The position numbers were made by a program, and so were the translations under genes. Under the pieces are notes generated by a model. It worked only from the letters and a program-made list of their open reading frames with translations, searched no databases and was not told the origin of the DNA. 64,000 nt of DNA from CAMEON01 sp045531965 (GTDB taxonomy: Bacteria; Bacillota; Clostridia; Oscillospirales; CAG-272), in NCBI GenBank assembly GCA_045531965.1, contig JAZSFA010000012.1, positions 1-64,000 on the forward strand, given 5' to 3'. Within the stretch, counting starts at the first letter, position 1, and the number at the start of each line of letters is the position of its first letter. Shown here in pieces: positions 1-8,815 of the stretch.

Positions 1-1
1 G

Positions 2-988
2 CGGAATACCGAGAAAAAGAAGCCGATCGGAGAGAACGGTGAGGACGTGGTGATCAAGGGTGCCAACGCCAACGTGGTCAATCTGATCAAACGCGCATTT
101 ATGTCGCTGGAGGATGGCTTGTGGCAGGACGCTACCATGTACTGCGAAAAGGCGCTGAATCTTGATCCCGAATGTGGTGCCGCTTATGCGGGTAAGCTGT
201 TGGCAGAATTGCGGGTGAGGAATTTTGATATGTTGGGTGGGTATGCGACACCTTTTGATGATCATGCCAGCTATAAGCGCGCGATACAGTTCGCGGATGA
301 TGATCTGAAATCCACCTTGGAGACGTCGCTGTTCCAAGTCAAATACAGAAACGCCTGTGCTATGATGGAGAAGCAGAATTGGGAACATGCAAAAACTCTT
401 TTTGGGGAAATTTTGGCCTATAAAGATGCAAGACAAAAGGCAGAGGAATGCGGACGTATTATCAATGAGGAGGCCAGAAAAAAAGCAGAGGCTGAGCGTC
501 TTCGCAAAGAGGAGGAAGAACGAGCGAATGCTAGGTTAAGGAAAGCTCGCAGAATGGAAGAATTAAGGGATGAAATAAATAGAGGTTATCGATCTATTGA
601 ATTAACAAAAAAGACGAGAAATATAGTCGTTCTTGCCATGGTGTATTTAGTGGTAGCATTGGTTTTAATAGCCACAATAATTGGTGGAATCATTGCAACG
701 CCTGAAGGAAGGTGGATAGTTTCGACAATTATCACGCTAATTATATTGAATTCTGTTGCGCTATACTTCGTTCAAAACGAATTTGGAGGTGATCTCCATC
801 CTATTGCTGCGCTTGCGCTTTCCTTCTTTTTAAACATTTTAACTATAATGTACACGGTTTATCTTTGCATTAAGACGGTAATAAACGAAAGAGCAAATGC
901 ATTCAATGATCTTGAGGCGGAGAAAGCTGCTTTAAAAAGGGATAAACGCGAATTGGCTTTATTGGAAGCAGAAAAAGAAAATAAGTAA
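2..988 (+). CDS. TPR-like membrane protein of unknown function, 5' end outside window
   Basis: The reading frame is open from base 2 to the stop at 988, so the gene very likely begins upstream; the GTG at 47 has no convincing ribosome binding site. The visible N-terminal part (about residues 15-140) is helical and TPR-like, with a typical 'A..Y.EKAL.LDPE...AY.GKLLAEL' pattern. A charged Glu/Lys/Arg-rich coiled coil follows at about 150-195, then three predicted membrane helices (about 205-285) and a short charged cytoplasmic tail. Proteins of this layout often start with a zinc ribbon, which would lie outside the window. The first 400 bases are clearly richer in G+C than the remainder of the gene. 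Function unknown; a scaffold or stress role would be a guess. Confidence 0.7.
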   Translation, partial: RNTEKKKPIGENGEDVVIKGANANVVNLIKRAFMSLEDGLWQDATMYCEKALNLDPECGAAYAGKLLAELRVRNFDMLGGYATPFDDHASYKRAIQFADDDLKSTLETSLFQVKYRNACAMMEKQNWEHAKTLFGEILAYKDARQKAEECGRIINEEARKKAEAERLRKEEEERANARLRKARRMEELRDEINRGYRSIELTKKTRNIVVLAMVYLVVALVLIATIIGGIIATPEGRWIVSTIITLIILNSVALYFVQNEFGGDLHPIAALALSFFLNILTIMYTVYLCIKTVINERANAFNDLEAEKAALKRDKRELALLEAEKENK

Positions 989-999
989 TCTTATAAATA

Positions 1000-1033
1000 A
1001 ACCCGCCGTACCTGTAAGTGCGGCGGGTTTATT
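1000..1033. terminator. Intrinsic terminator
   Basis: A 9-bp stem (AACCCGCCG / CGGCGGGTT) with a short loop and T-rich flanks lies 12 nt after the stop of the first gene. It also lies downstream of the convergent methyltransferase gene and can serve both. Confidence 0.8.
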
Positions 1034-1092
1034 TGCTCAAAGCGTATTAACTAAAAGTAGAAAAATAAACATACGATAGAACAAATGTGGCA

Positions 1093-2370
1093 TTATACCA
1101 CTTGGAAGATATAAAAAGTCAGATAATCCGTCTCGGGCACGTTCCAAAGGATGGGGTGATCGGGGCCTTGTTGGCGCGCCTCGATCTGTCGGAGAGACAC
1201 GCCCGCATCCTCGGCGGCGTTGTGGAGCATCTGCTTGAAATAGGTGTCGGTCATGAAATGAGAGCAGGAGCAGGTGGCCAGATACCCGCCGCGGGGGAGC
1301 AGCTTCATGGCCAGGGCATTGATCTCCCGATAGCCCTTGATGGCGTTTTTGAGGGTATCGCGGCTCTTGGTGAAGGCGGGCGGGTCGAGGATGATGAAGT
1401 CGTAGGGCGCGGCGCCGCGGCCTGTGGCGAGGGTGCGGAGATAGTCGAAAACGTCAGCCTTGACATAGGTAATTTTGTCCGAAAGCCCGTTCTGCGCGGC
1501 GTTCTCGGCGGCGGTTTTCAGGGCATCCTCGGAGATGTCCACCGAGGTGACGTGATCTGCTCCCGCAATCGCGGCGTTGAGGCCGAAAGATCCCGTGTGG
1601 GTAAAGCAATCCAGCACGCGGCGCCCCTTAGAAACGGCGTGAATGGCGCGGCGGTTGTACTTCTGATCAAGAAAAAAGCCGGTTTTCTGCCCGTTTTCGT
1701 AGTCTACTGTGTAAATAATGCCGTTTTCCACAATCTTGGTGGTGCCGTCAAGGCCGTCGGCATCTGTCTTGAGGGACAGGGAAGGGTGCGTGTAATAGCC
1801 CTCAAAGCGGGGGAGCCCCTCCAGGGTGCGGATGGCCATATCGTTGCGAAGATAGATGGCGTCGATCTCCGTGCCGTATGTCTCCTTGAGTTGGGTGACA
1901 AGGGCAGGGAAGATCCAATCCAAAATCTTTTCCATACCCATGGAAAGTACTTCTGCCACAAGGATATTTTCAAATCTGTCCACCGTCAAACCGGGGAAGG
2001 AATCAGCCTCTCCGAAGATGAGTCGGCAACACTTGAAATCTGCCTCGCCCATGACCGAATAACGGTAGGCGAGGGCATAGCTTACACGCCTTGCCCAGAA
2101 TATCTCGTTGGGGGTATCGTTGGCGCTGCGGGTGATCAAACGTATACGAATCTTGGAGTTGGTGTTGAAAAAGCCCAGCCCCATGAATTTGTTCTTCTTG
2201 GTGCGGATGGAGACGATATCACCGTTTTCTGGCGTGGCGTCAAGGGAAAGGACCTCGTCGGCGTAGACCCAGACGTGACCCCCCTTGAGCAGCTTCTCTC
2301 CCTTTTCGGTGATGATGGCTACGGGGAAAACGGGCTTTGCTTGGCTTGCTTTGGAAGATGTGATAGGCAT
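1093..2370 (-). CDS. rlmI: Class I SAM-dependent rRNA methyltransferase, RlmI family
   Basis: Predicted cytoplasmic 23S rRNA cytosine-C5 methyltransferase of the RlmI/YwbD family. An N-terminal PUA domain (about residues 10-75, 'KGEKLLKGGHVWVYADEV') binds RNA. The C-terminal Rossmann domain shows motif I 'VLDCFTHTGSFGLNAA', motif IV 'ILDPPAFTKSR' and the Cys-containing 'CSCSHFMT' motif expected for m5C chemistry. The ATG at 2370 is chosen because AGAGG lies 9 nt upstream; the longer frame to 2421 lacks such a site. Length (425 aa) is normal for the family. It is monocistronic and convergent with the preceding gene. The exact target base is inferred only from the family. Confidence 0.9.
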   Translation of the reverse strand: MPITSSKASQAKPVFPVAIITEKGEKLLKGGHVWVYADEVLSLDATPENGDIVSIRTKKNKFMGLGFFNTNSKIRIRLITRSANDTPNEIFWARRVSYALAYRYSVMGEADFKCCRLIFGEADSFPGLTVDRFENILVAEVLSMGMEKILDWIFPALVTQLKETYGTEIDAIYLRNDMAIRTLEGLPRFEGYYTHPSLSLKTDADGLDGTTKIVENGIIYTVDYENGQKTGFFLDQKYNRRAIHAVSKGRRVLDCFTHTGSFGLNAAIAGADHVTSVDISEDALKTAAENAAQNGLSDKITYVKADVFDYLRTLATGRGAAPYDFIILDPPAFTKSRDTLKNAIKGYREINALAMKLLPRGGYLATCSCSHFMTDTYFKQMLHNAAEDAGVSLRQIEARQQGPDHPILWNVPETDYLTFYIFQVV

Positions 2371-2900
2371 ATGTAAAACCTCTTTTCGGTGAGTTGTGTG
2401 TTGCTTTACAGTATAACACATTTACAACGGGATTGCAAGTGGATTCTTCTTGATCTCCATCCGAAATGGCAAAACGAGTCTGGATGTTGCAAAAGAATGC
2501 AACTCGGCACTTTCGGCGGTGGGGGAAATAAAAATTTGTGCAATTCGCCAAAGTGTAGAAAATTACCATCCAAAATTGTGCAAAATCACCATTGCCGTCA
2601 AATGACCGTGAGGTAAAATCGCATATATTTGCGATCGGATGGTGTTTTTTAAAAGGAAAAAGTGTAAACAAATCGCTTGTTAAATGTAAATAATGACGAA
2701 TTTCATGTGAACAAATGATGAACCCTGAAAAAAATATTGCAAAATCGCAACATTGAATTCAAATTTCATTTCGGGTGAAACGGTCAATGGAACGGATGCA
2801 ACAGATGGAACGTTGGAAACACGCGGTCTTTAACAAACTGTGAACGAAGAAAAACGAGGTGTTTAGGGCGTTTCTTTAATGTATAAAACATCTGCGGCTC

Positions 2901-2929
2901 TTGACAATTTTGCGATTTTGTGGTATCAT
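2901..2929 (+). promoter_or_regulatory. Sigma-70 promoter of the ABC operon
   Basis: TTGACA at 2901-2906, 17-nt spacer, TATCAT at 2924-2929, with TGG immediately before the -10 (extended -10). Predicted transcription start is near 2936, about 410 nt before the first start codon. Confidence 0.75.
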
Positions 2930-3009
2930 GCAAGGGTCAAATTAGGGTGTTTTGCAAACTATCCCGAGTGATTTGATGGGCTTAAATGTCTTTGGGTGAA
3001 CGGCTGAAG

Positions 3010-3042
3010 CGTTTGCGGGGAGGTGCTCGCAAGCGTCTTTTT
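3010..3042 (+). promoter_or_regulatory. Terminator-like hairpin in the ABC operon leader (possible attenuator)
   Basis: An 8-bp stem (3010-3017 with 3028-3035, one G-U pair) is followed directly by TCTTTTT. It sits about 75 nt after the predicted transcription start and 300 nt before the first gene, the geometry of a premature terminator. No known riboswitch class was recognised in the leader. Confidence 0.4.
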
Positions 3043-3344
3043 CCGCCCTCATCGGGCATTTTTCCTGTCGATCCTGCCTCGACTGCCACACGATGTCCGC
3101 ATCTTTCGTTTGATCCCTTGAGGGACTCCGATGGAAGGATTTTCGGCTGAAAATGGTCACTTCTCCCGTTGCCTCCGGGGGAAATGGTCATCCGACTGCC
3201 GGGAAAAAGCCGGATTTTGGCGGACGCGCAGGAGAGGTTCGGGGTGATTTCCGCATCTGTGGTATGCTGACGGCAGCAACATACCCTGAGGACACGGTTC
3301 TGTCCCGGGCTGTGTCCCGAAAATTTTACCAGGAGGAAATTTGA

Positions 3345-6300
3345 ATGTTGGGAACGAAATTGAAAAGACTGGTAGCCGGGTTGCTTTGCTTCGCAATGCT
3401 TTTTGGCTGCACTGCAGTCGTTGCGTCTGCTTCAGGTATCGGTTCCGATAACGAGGGCGCGGGGTCTGTTACAGACTCCTCCTTGGCGGATCTGAAAGAG
3501 TTGTTAAACGCAATTTCGTACGATGAGTATGAAAAGAAAAACCAGGATGTGCCGAAGGCTGATTCTGCTATCAGCGTCGCCGTCGACAAGTTCGTCGTAG
3601 AAAACGGCGAGGGCTTTGAGATGAAGACAATCGAGGGCGAGAGCGCCTTGTTCACGCCTCAGGATGGTGCTGTGTCCTGGCTCGTTAATGTGGAGAAGAC
3701 CGCGAAATACGCGATAAAGATCGTTTATTATCCCGATCACAATAAGTCCACCGCCATTGAGCGTATTCTCAAAATTAACGACTCGGTTCCTTTCGCAGAG
3801 GCAAGATTCCTGACTCTGCCCAAGAACTGGATCAACAACTATTCCGCTTATGTCTATACCGCTGATATGGGCGATGTCAATGCTTTTGCGGAGGCTGCAA
3901 GAGCGCATGGCTTTACGGTCGATGTGATCACCGAGGCAAAAGAGGGTGATACTAACACTGTTCCTTATGCAAAGGTTCTGTTCCCTGATCATATCACCGA
4001 GGGAATGAGCAACTTCTGCGAAGAAAACGGCATTCGCTTCTTCTTGACGGATATCAACAATAACGAGATTCGTCCTACCGCAGAAGACAGCCCCATTTGG
4101 ATGGATTACTATCTCCGTGATTCTACGGGTTACTACACCAACAACTTCGAGTTTGTTTTGGAAGCGGGTGAGAATAAGATCACCCTCGAAGGTCAGAACG
4201 AGCCGATGTCCATCAAGGAGATCATCCTGTATCCCGTAGAGGACGTGCCTACTTACGAAGAGTATGCAAAGAAGTATGAGGGCAAGGAACCCGGTAAGGA
4301 TTTCATCAAGATTGAAGCCGAGGAGTCTACTGCAACCTCCGGTAAGACCATTTATCCTACCGAAGATCGTTCCTGCGCTATCAACTCTCCTTCCGATGTG
4401 ACTCGCTCCGTTCTGAATACGCTGGGCGGTGAAAAGTGGGCAACCGCAGGTCAGTGGGTTGAGTATCGTTTCAAGGTATCTACCTCCGGTATGTATGATA
4501 TCGTATCCCGCTTCAAACAGGACGTGCTGGACGGTATGTATACCTGCCGTACCTTGTACCTGTTCAGCCATGGCTTGCAGGAGGGCGCTGACGGCTACTA
4601 TAACGGCGCTCCCTTCGAGGAGGCTCAGAAGCTGGTCTACGACTACAACGCTTCCTGGCAGGTCACCGCGTTGTCCAGCGGCGTTCAGTATGACAGTAAT
4701 GAAGACGGCGAGATCAATAATAAGGATAAAGATGTTACATATCCCGTATATCTCGAGAAGGACGTTGTCTACACCATCCGCCTTGAGGTAACGCTTGGTA
4801 AGATGGGTGAGTTGGTTCGCCGCGCGCAGGAGGCTCTGAACTCCATCAACGCTGACTACCTGAACATTATCAAGCTGACCGGTACGTCTCCTGACTCTTA
4901 CCGTGACTACGGTTTCACTCAGGTTATGCCCGATACCATGGTTGACATGGTTATCCAGTCCCGTGCTCTGTATGCGCTGGCAGAGGAGTTGACCGAGCTG
5001 GCAGGCGATAAGTCTTCTAACGTGGCAACCCTTGAAAAGGTAGCACGCCGTCTCGAAGAGATGGGTACCGATGACGACGAGGTGGCAAAGAACCTTGCCA
5101 ACCTCAAGACAGATATTGGTACGTTGGGTACTTTCCTGTCCGACGCACAGACCCAGCCTCTCCAGTTGGACTACCTGATGATCCAGCCCGTGGGCGCTGA
5201 GATGCCTAAGGCGGAGCCTAATTTCTGGCAGAGCTTTGTTCATGAGATCGGCGGCTTCTTCCAGTCCTTCTTCCGTGACTACGACAGCATGGGCGTAATG
5301 ACTGAAAACGAAGAAGGCTCCATCGAAGTTTGGATGGAATCCGCTCGTGACCAGTCTCAGGTGCTTCGTAACCTGGTAAACAACGGCTTTACCCGCGACA
5401 CCGACATCGCTGTGGATCTGAAGCTTGTTGCCGCAGGTACCCTGTTGCCTTCCATTCTGGCAGGTTCCGGCCCCGATGTCTCTCTTGGCCGCGGTCAGGG
5501 CGACGTTATCAACTACGCCATTCGTTCCGCGCTGCTTAACATTGATAGGTTTGATGACTTTGAAGAAACCTCTCAAAACTTCAACGAGGCGGCTATGCTG
5601 GTTCTTGGTATCGAGGATGCCGACGAAGTTCTTCATTATTATGGACTTCCCGAGGTTCAGGGCTTCCCCATGATGTTCCTCAGAACAGACATTCTGGCAG
5701 ACCTTGAACTGGAAATTCCCAAGAGCTGGGATGATATCATGGCTTGTATCCCCACGCTGCAGGCAAACAACATGCAGATCGGTCTTTCCACCGACTACAA
5801 GATCTTCCTGTATCAGCAGGGAGGTGACCTCTTCGCCGACGGCGGTATGCGCATCAATCTGGACTCTCAGCTCGCGCTTGCCTCCTTTGAGAAGATGTGT
5901 AACCTCTTCACCATGTATTCCTTCCCTTATGTATATAATGCAGCTAACCGTTTCCGTACCGGTGAAATGCCCATCGTTATCGGTGACTACGTTGGTACCT
6001 ACAACCAGCTGAAGGTCTTCGCAACCGAAATTCAGGGTAAGTGGGAGTTCCTGCCTCTGCCCGGTGAAATTCAGGCTGACGGTTCTATCAACAACGTCTC
6101 CATTTCCGGCGTCACCGCTTGCGTCATGGTCAATGGCTGTGAAGAGGATGTACAGGAAGAGGCTTGGGAATTCATGAAGTGGTACACCGGCGAAGAATGC
6201 CAGGTGGACTACGCCAACGAAATGGTTGCTATCCTGGGTCCCTCCGGTAAGCAGGCAACCGCAAACAAGGCTGCGCTTGCAAGCTTGCCTTGGACCACTG

Positions 6301-6917
6301 ATGAGTACGAACAGGTTCAGCTCCAGTTCAACAACCTGGCATCCGTTCCTAACTATCCCGGTGCTTACATTATTGACCGTTACACCAACTTTGCGTTCCT
6401 CAGCGCTTATAATGACAGCGCCGATCCTTCCGATTCTTTGATGACACACATCAATACCATCAACAAGGAAATTGCACGTAAGCGTGCCGAGTTCGGTCTG
6501 GAGACCCTCAGCGATGGCAACGTCGATTACAAGGATCTTCTGTCCAAGCGTCTCGCACAGCTGACGGAGCTTGTTGAGAACATCAGAGAAAACGATGCCT
6601 TCCTCTCCGAGTATGAATCCCTGATGGTTCAGATCGAGCAGGCTATCAAGAGCGACGATAAGGCAACCATCAACGAGTGTGCAACAGCCGTATGGGCTTT
6701 GTACAACAAGCTCGATCCTACGGGTGATATCTACGTGCTTGACAAGATCGAGGTCATGGGTTACGATATGAGAGATACCTCCCTGACCAAGGATCAGAAG
6801 AGAAAGCTGCGTAAGTGCTATTCCTACGAGGTCTATGATAACAGCGACGAGCTGGTAACCCTGTTGCATTGTGCTGCAGAGTTCCTCGAGGATGCTGCCG
6901 CTTCTATCGAAGACTGA
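3345..6917 (+). CDS. Very large extracellular solute-binding protein with carbohydrate-binding-like domains
   Basis: Predicted substrate receptor of a carbohydrate ABC importer, acting outside the membrane. AGGAGG lies 8 nt before the ATG. A signal peptide covers about residues 1-30; 'LFGCTAV' could be a lipobox but an Ala-X-Ala cleavage site follows, so anchoring is uncertain. Two jelly-roll-like regions precede the receptor: about 95-290, with the motifs 'KSTAIERILKIN' and 'EPMSIKEIILYP', and about 318-490, which holds an EF-hand/dockerin-type loop 'DSNEDGEINNKD' near 449-460 likely to bind calcium. A helical segment (490-630) leads to a family-1 solute-binding domain (about 655-1000, 'SGPDVSLGRGQGDV', 'PKSWDDI', 'WEFMKWYTG'). 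The last 180 residues are helical. At 1190 aa it is two to three times the usual receptor size. It opens a tightly spaced seven-gene operon and uses codons typical of a highly expressed gene. Substrate unknown; a polysaccharide or large oligosaccharide is inferred. Confidence 0.85.
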   Translation: MLGTKLKRLVAGLLCFAMLFGCTAVVASASGIGSDNEGAGSVTDSSLADLKELLNAISYDEYEKKNQDVPKADSAISVAVDKFVVENGEGFEMKTIEGESALFTPQDGAVSWLVNVEKTAKYAIKIVYYPDHNKSTAIERILKINDSVPFAEARFLTLPKNWINNYSAYVYTADMGDVNAFAEAARAHGFTVDVITEAKEGDTNTVPYAKVLFPDHITEGMSNFCEENGIRFFLTDINNNEIRPTAEDSPIWMDYYLRDSTGYYTNNFEFVLEAGENKITLEGQNEPMSIKEIILYPVEDVPTYEEYAKKYEGKEPGKDFIKIEAEESTATSGKTIYPTEDRSCAINSPSDVTRSVLNTLGGEKWATAGQWVEYRFKVSTSGMYDIVSRFKQDVLDGMYTCRTLYLFSHGLQEGADGYYNGAPFEEAQKLVYDYNASWQVTALSSGVQYDSNEDGEINNKDKDVTYPVYLEKDVVYTIRLEVTLGKMGELVRRAQEALNSINADYLNIIKLTGTSPDSYRDYGFTQVMPDTMVDMVIQSRALYALAEELTELAGDKSSNVATLEKVARRLEEMGTDDDEVAKNLANLKTDIGTLGTFLSDAQTQPLQLDYLMIQPVGAEMPKAEPNFWQSFVHEIGGFFQSFFRDYDSMGVMTENEEGSIEVWMESARDQSQVLRNLVNNGFTRDTDIAVDLKLVAAGTLLPSILAGSGPDVSLGRGQGDVINYAIRSALLNIDRFDDFEETSQNFNEAAMLVLGIEDADEVLHYYGLPEVQGFPMMFLRTDILADLELEIPKSWDDIMACIPTLQANNMQIGLSTDYKIFLYQQGGDLFADGGMRINLDSQLALASFEKMCNLFTMYSFPYVYNAANRFRTGEMPIVIGDYVGTYNQLKVFATEIQGKWEFLPLPGEIQADGSINNVSISGVTACVMVNGCEEDVQEEAWEFMKWYTGEECQVDYANEMVAILGPSGKQATANKAALASLPWTTDEYEQVQLQFNNLASVPNYPGAYIIDRYTNFAFLSAYNDSADPSDSLMTHINTINKEIARKRAEFGLETLSDGNVDYKDLLSKRLAQLTELVENIRENDAFLSEYESLMVQIEQAIKSDDKATINECATAVWALYNKLDPTGDIYVLDKIEVMGYDMRDTSLTKDQKRKLRKCYSYEVYDNSDELVTLLHCAAEFLEDAAASIED

Positions 6918-6964
6918 TCCCGATTCCGTGAAATTCCTACATTTTAATAAAGGAGAGAGAGTAA

Positions 6965-7912
6965 ATGGCTACTAAAAAAGCTGCAAAGCGGGCCAAGAAT
7001 CATGGTGACATGACGATGTTTCAGTGGAAACTGAAGGAAATGCGCCAAAACTGGGTTGCCTACGTTATGGTTGCTCCTTACATGATCCTGTTCACGTTGT
7101 TCACCATCGTTCCTGTGGTTCTGTCTATCTTTATCAGCTTTACAGACTTTAACATGTTGGAAATGCCCAACATCGTCTGGTTGAAAAACTACGTTGATCT
7201 GTTCTTTTCCGACGACGTATTCCTCATCGCCTGCAAGAACACATTTATCTTCGCCGTGATCGTAGGACCTACCTCCTACCTCATGTCCTTCCTGGTGGCA
7301 TGGTTCATCAATGAGCTGCCCCCCAAGGTTCGTGCACTGGTTACCTTGATCTTCTATGCGCCTTCCATTTCCGGTCAGGTGTACTTGATCTGGGGTACCC
7401 TGTTCGCTTCCGACTCTCAAGGTTGGGCTAACGCCATCCTTCTGGAGATGGGTATTATTGAAACCGAAATCGCCTTCTTCCAGAATGAAACCTACGTCAT
7501 GCCCCTTTGTATCGTCGTTTCTCTGTGGACGTCCCTCGGTACCTCCTTCCTGGCGTTTATTGCAGGTTTGCAGGGTATCGACCACTCCCTGTTTGAGGCA
7601 GGTGCCGTGGACGGTGTCCGTAACCGTTGGCAGGAGCTTTACTATATCACCCTGCCTTCCATGAAGCCCCAGCTGATGTTCGGTGCAATCATGGCTATCA
7701 CCGGTTCCTTCGGTTTCGGTGGTATCGTTACGGCTCTGGCAGGCTTCCCCTCGGTCAACTACTGTGCCCACACCATCATGCACCACCTGGAGGACTACGG
7801 TGGACAGCGTTACGAGATCGGTTATTCCTCGACCATCGCAGTAATCCTGTTTTTGATCATGATCGGTGCCAATATGTTGGTCAAGCGGATTATTTCCAAG
7901 CTTGGTACTTGA
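6965..7912 (+). CDS. Sugar ABC transporter permease, MalF/LacF type (pair 1)
   Basis: Integral membrane subunit of a carbohydrate ABC importer. It has six predicted membrane helices after a basic cytoplasmic N-terminus and carries the EAA loop that docks the ATPase ('FEAGAVDGVRNRWQELYYITLP', near residues 205-225). Length (315 aa) is normal. GGAGAGAG lies 5-12 nt before the ATG. It follows the receptor gene by 47 nt and is 12 nt from its partner permease. No ATPase is encoded in the operon, so a shared MsmK/UgpC-type ATPase encoded elsewhere is expected. Confidence 0.92.
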   Translation: MATKKAAKRAKNHGDMTMFQWKLKEMRQNWVAYVMVAPYMILFTLFTIVPVVLSIFISFTDFNMLEMPNIVWLKNYVDLFFSDDVFLIACKNTFIFAVIVGPTSYLMSFLVAWFINELPPKVRALVTLIFYAPSISGQVYLIWGTLFASDSQGWANAILLEMGIIETEIAFFQNETYVMPLCIVVSLWTSLGTSFLAFIAGLQGIDHSLFEAGAVDGVRNRWQELYYITLPSMKPQLMFGAIMAITGSFGFGGIVTALAGFPSVNYCAHTIMHHLEDYGGQRYEIGYSSTIAVILFLIMIGANMLVKRIISKLGT

Positions 7913-7924
7913 TGAGGTGAAGAT

Positions 7925-8797
7925 ATGGCAAAATTAAGAACAAGAAAACATAAAGTCGTCCTCGCCCGCTCTGCGGGCGGTGACGCGGGTATCTCGGTCG
8001 TCCTGATCATTCTGGGTATCTTCATGTTCCTGCCCATGTATTACGTGGTTATCCAGTCCTTGAAGCCCCTTGATGAACTTTGGATGTATCCTCCCCGCTT
8101 CTACGTAATGTCTCCTACTTTTAAGAACTACCGCGATTTGTTCACCCTGATGAACATCTCCTGGGTTCCTTTCTCCCGCTACATCTTTAATACGGTGCTG
8201 ACCTCTCTGGCAGGTACCTTCGGTCACCTGTTGCTGGCATCCATGGCGGCTTACGCGCTGGCTAAGATCAAGTTCCCCGGCCGTAACGGTATGTTCCAGA
8301 TGGTTCAGCTGTCCCTGATGTTCAATGCGACAGTTACTGCAATCACCCAGTTCATTTTGATGTCTGCACTGGGCTGGTTGGATAGCTACCTCGCTATCAT
8401 TGTCCCCGCATGGTGTTCGTCTCTCGGTTTGTACCTCATGAAGCAGTTCATGGATACCAACGTTAACGACTCGGTGCTTGAATCTGCCCGACTTGACGGT
8501 GCAGGTGAGTTCAAGACCTTCTGGATTATCGCCATGCCCATGGTTAAGCCCGCTTGGCTGACCCTGATCATCTATTCCTTCCAGGGTCTGTGGAATGCAG
8601 GTGCTTCCATGTACATCTATTCCGAGCAGTTTAAGTCGTTCAACTATGCCATCGGTCAGATCCTGGCAGGTGGTATCAAGCGTCAGGGTGCCGCAGGTGC
8701 CGCGCAGGTCATTATGATGCTGGTGCCTATCACGGTATTCGTCATTTCTCAGTCGAACATCATCGAGACCATGGGTTCCAGTGGTATGAAGGATTAA
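7925..8797 (+). CDS. Carbohydrate ABC transporter permease, MalG/LacG type (pair 1)
   Basis: Second membrane subunit, pairing with the permease just upstream. It shows the conserved MalG start 'MFLPMYYVVIQSLKPLDELWMYPPRFYV', six predicted helices and the EAA loop 'LESARLDGAGEFKTFWIIAMP' near residues 180-200. GAGGTGA lies 5 nt before the ATG, and the gene starts 12 nt after the previous stop, so translational coupling is likely. Length (290 aa) is normal. Confidence 0.92.
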   Translation: MAKLRTRKHKVVLARSAGGDAGISVVLIILGIFMFLPMYYVVIQSLKPLDELWMYPPRFYVMSPTFKNYRDLFTLMNISWVPFSRYIFNTVLTSLAGTFGHLLLASMAAYALAKIKFPGRNGMFQMVQLSLMFNATVTAITQFILMSALGWLDSYLAIIVPAWCSSLGLYLMKQFMDTNVNDSVLESARLDGAGEFKTFWIIAMPMVKPAWLTLIIYSFQGLWNAGASMYIYSEQFKSFNYAIGQILAGGIKRQGAAGAAQVIMMLVPITVFVISQSNIIETMGSSGMKD

Positions 8798-8815
8798 CGG
8801 AGGTGAGTATACAAT

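Larger units (their letters stand above)
2371..3344. other. 974-base non-coding region upstream of the ABC operon
   Basis: No reading frame here has a ribosome binding site and a protein-like composition on either strand. It holds a possible structured element ending in six T (2587-2650), an AT-rich stretch, a strong sigma-70 promoter (2901-2929) and a leader of about 410 nt with a terminator-like hairpin (3010-3042). Nothing else could be identified. Confidence 0.6.

Noticed and set aside
1087..2376. Plus-strand frame opposite the RlmI-type methyltransferase
   Set aside because: Shadow of a well-supported gene with all methyltransferase motifs on the other strand.
3504..6869. 1121-codon open frame on the minus strand opposite the solute-binding protein
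   Set aside because: It is an antisense shadow caused by the strong codon bias of the plus-strand gene; no ribosome binding site, no domain, and the plus strand encodes a clear receptor.
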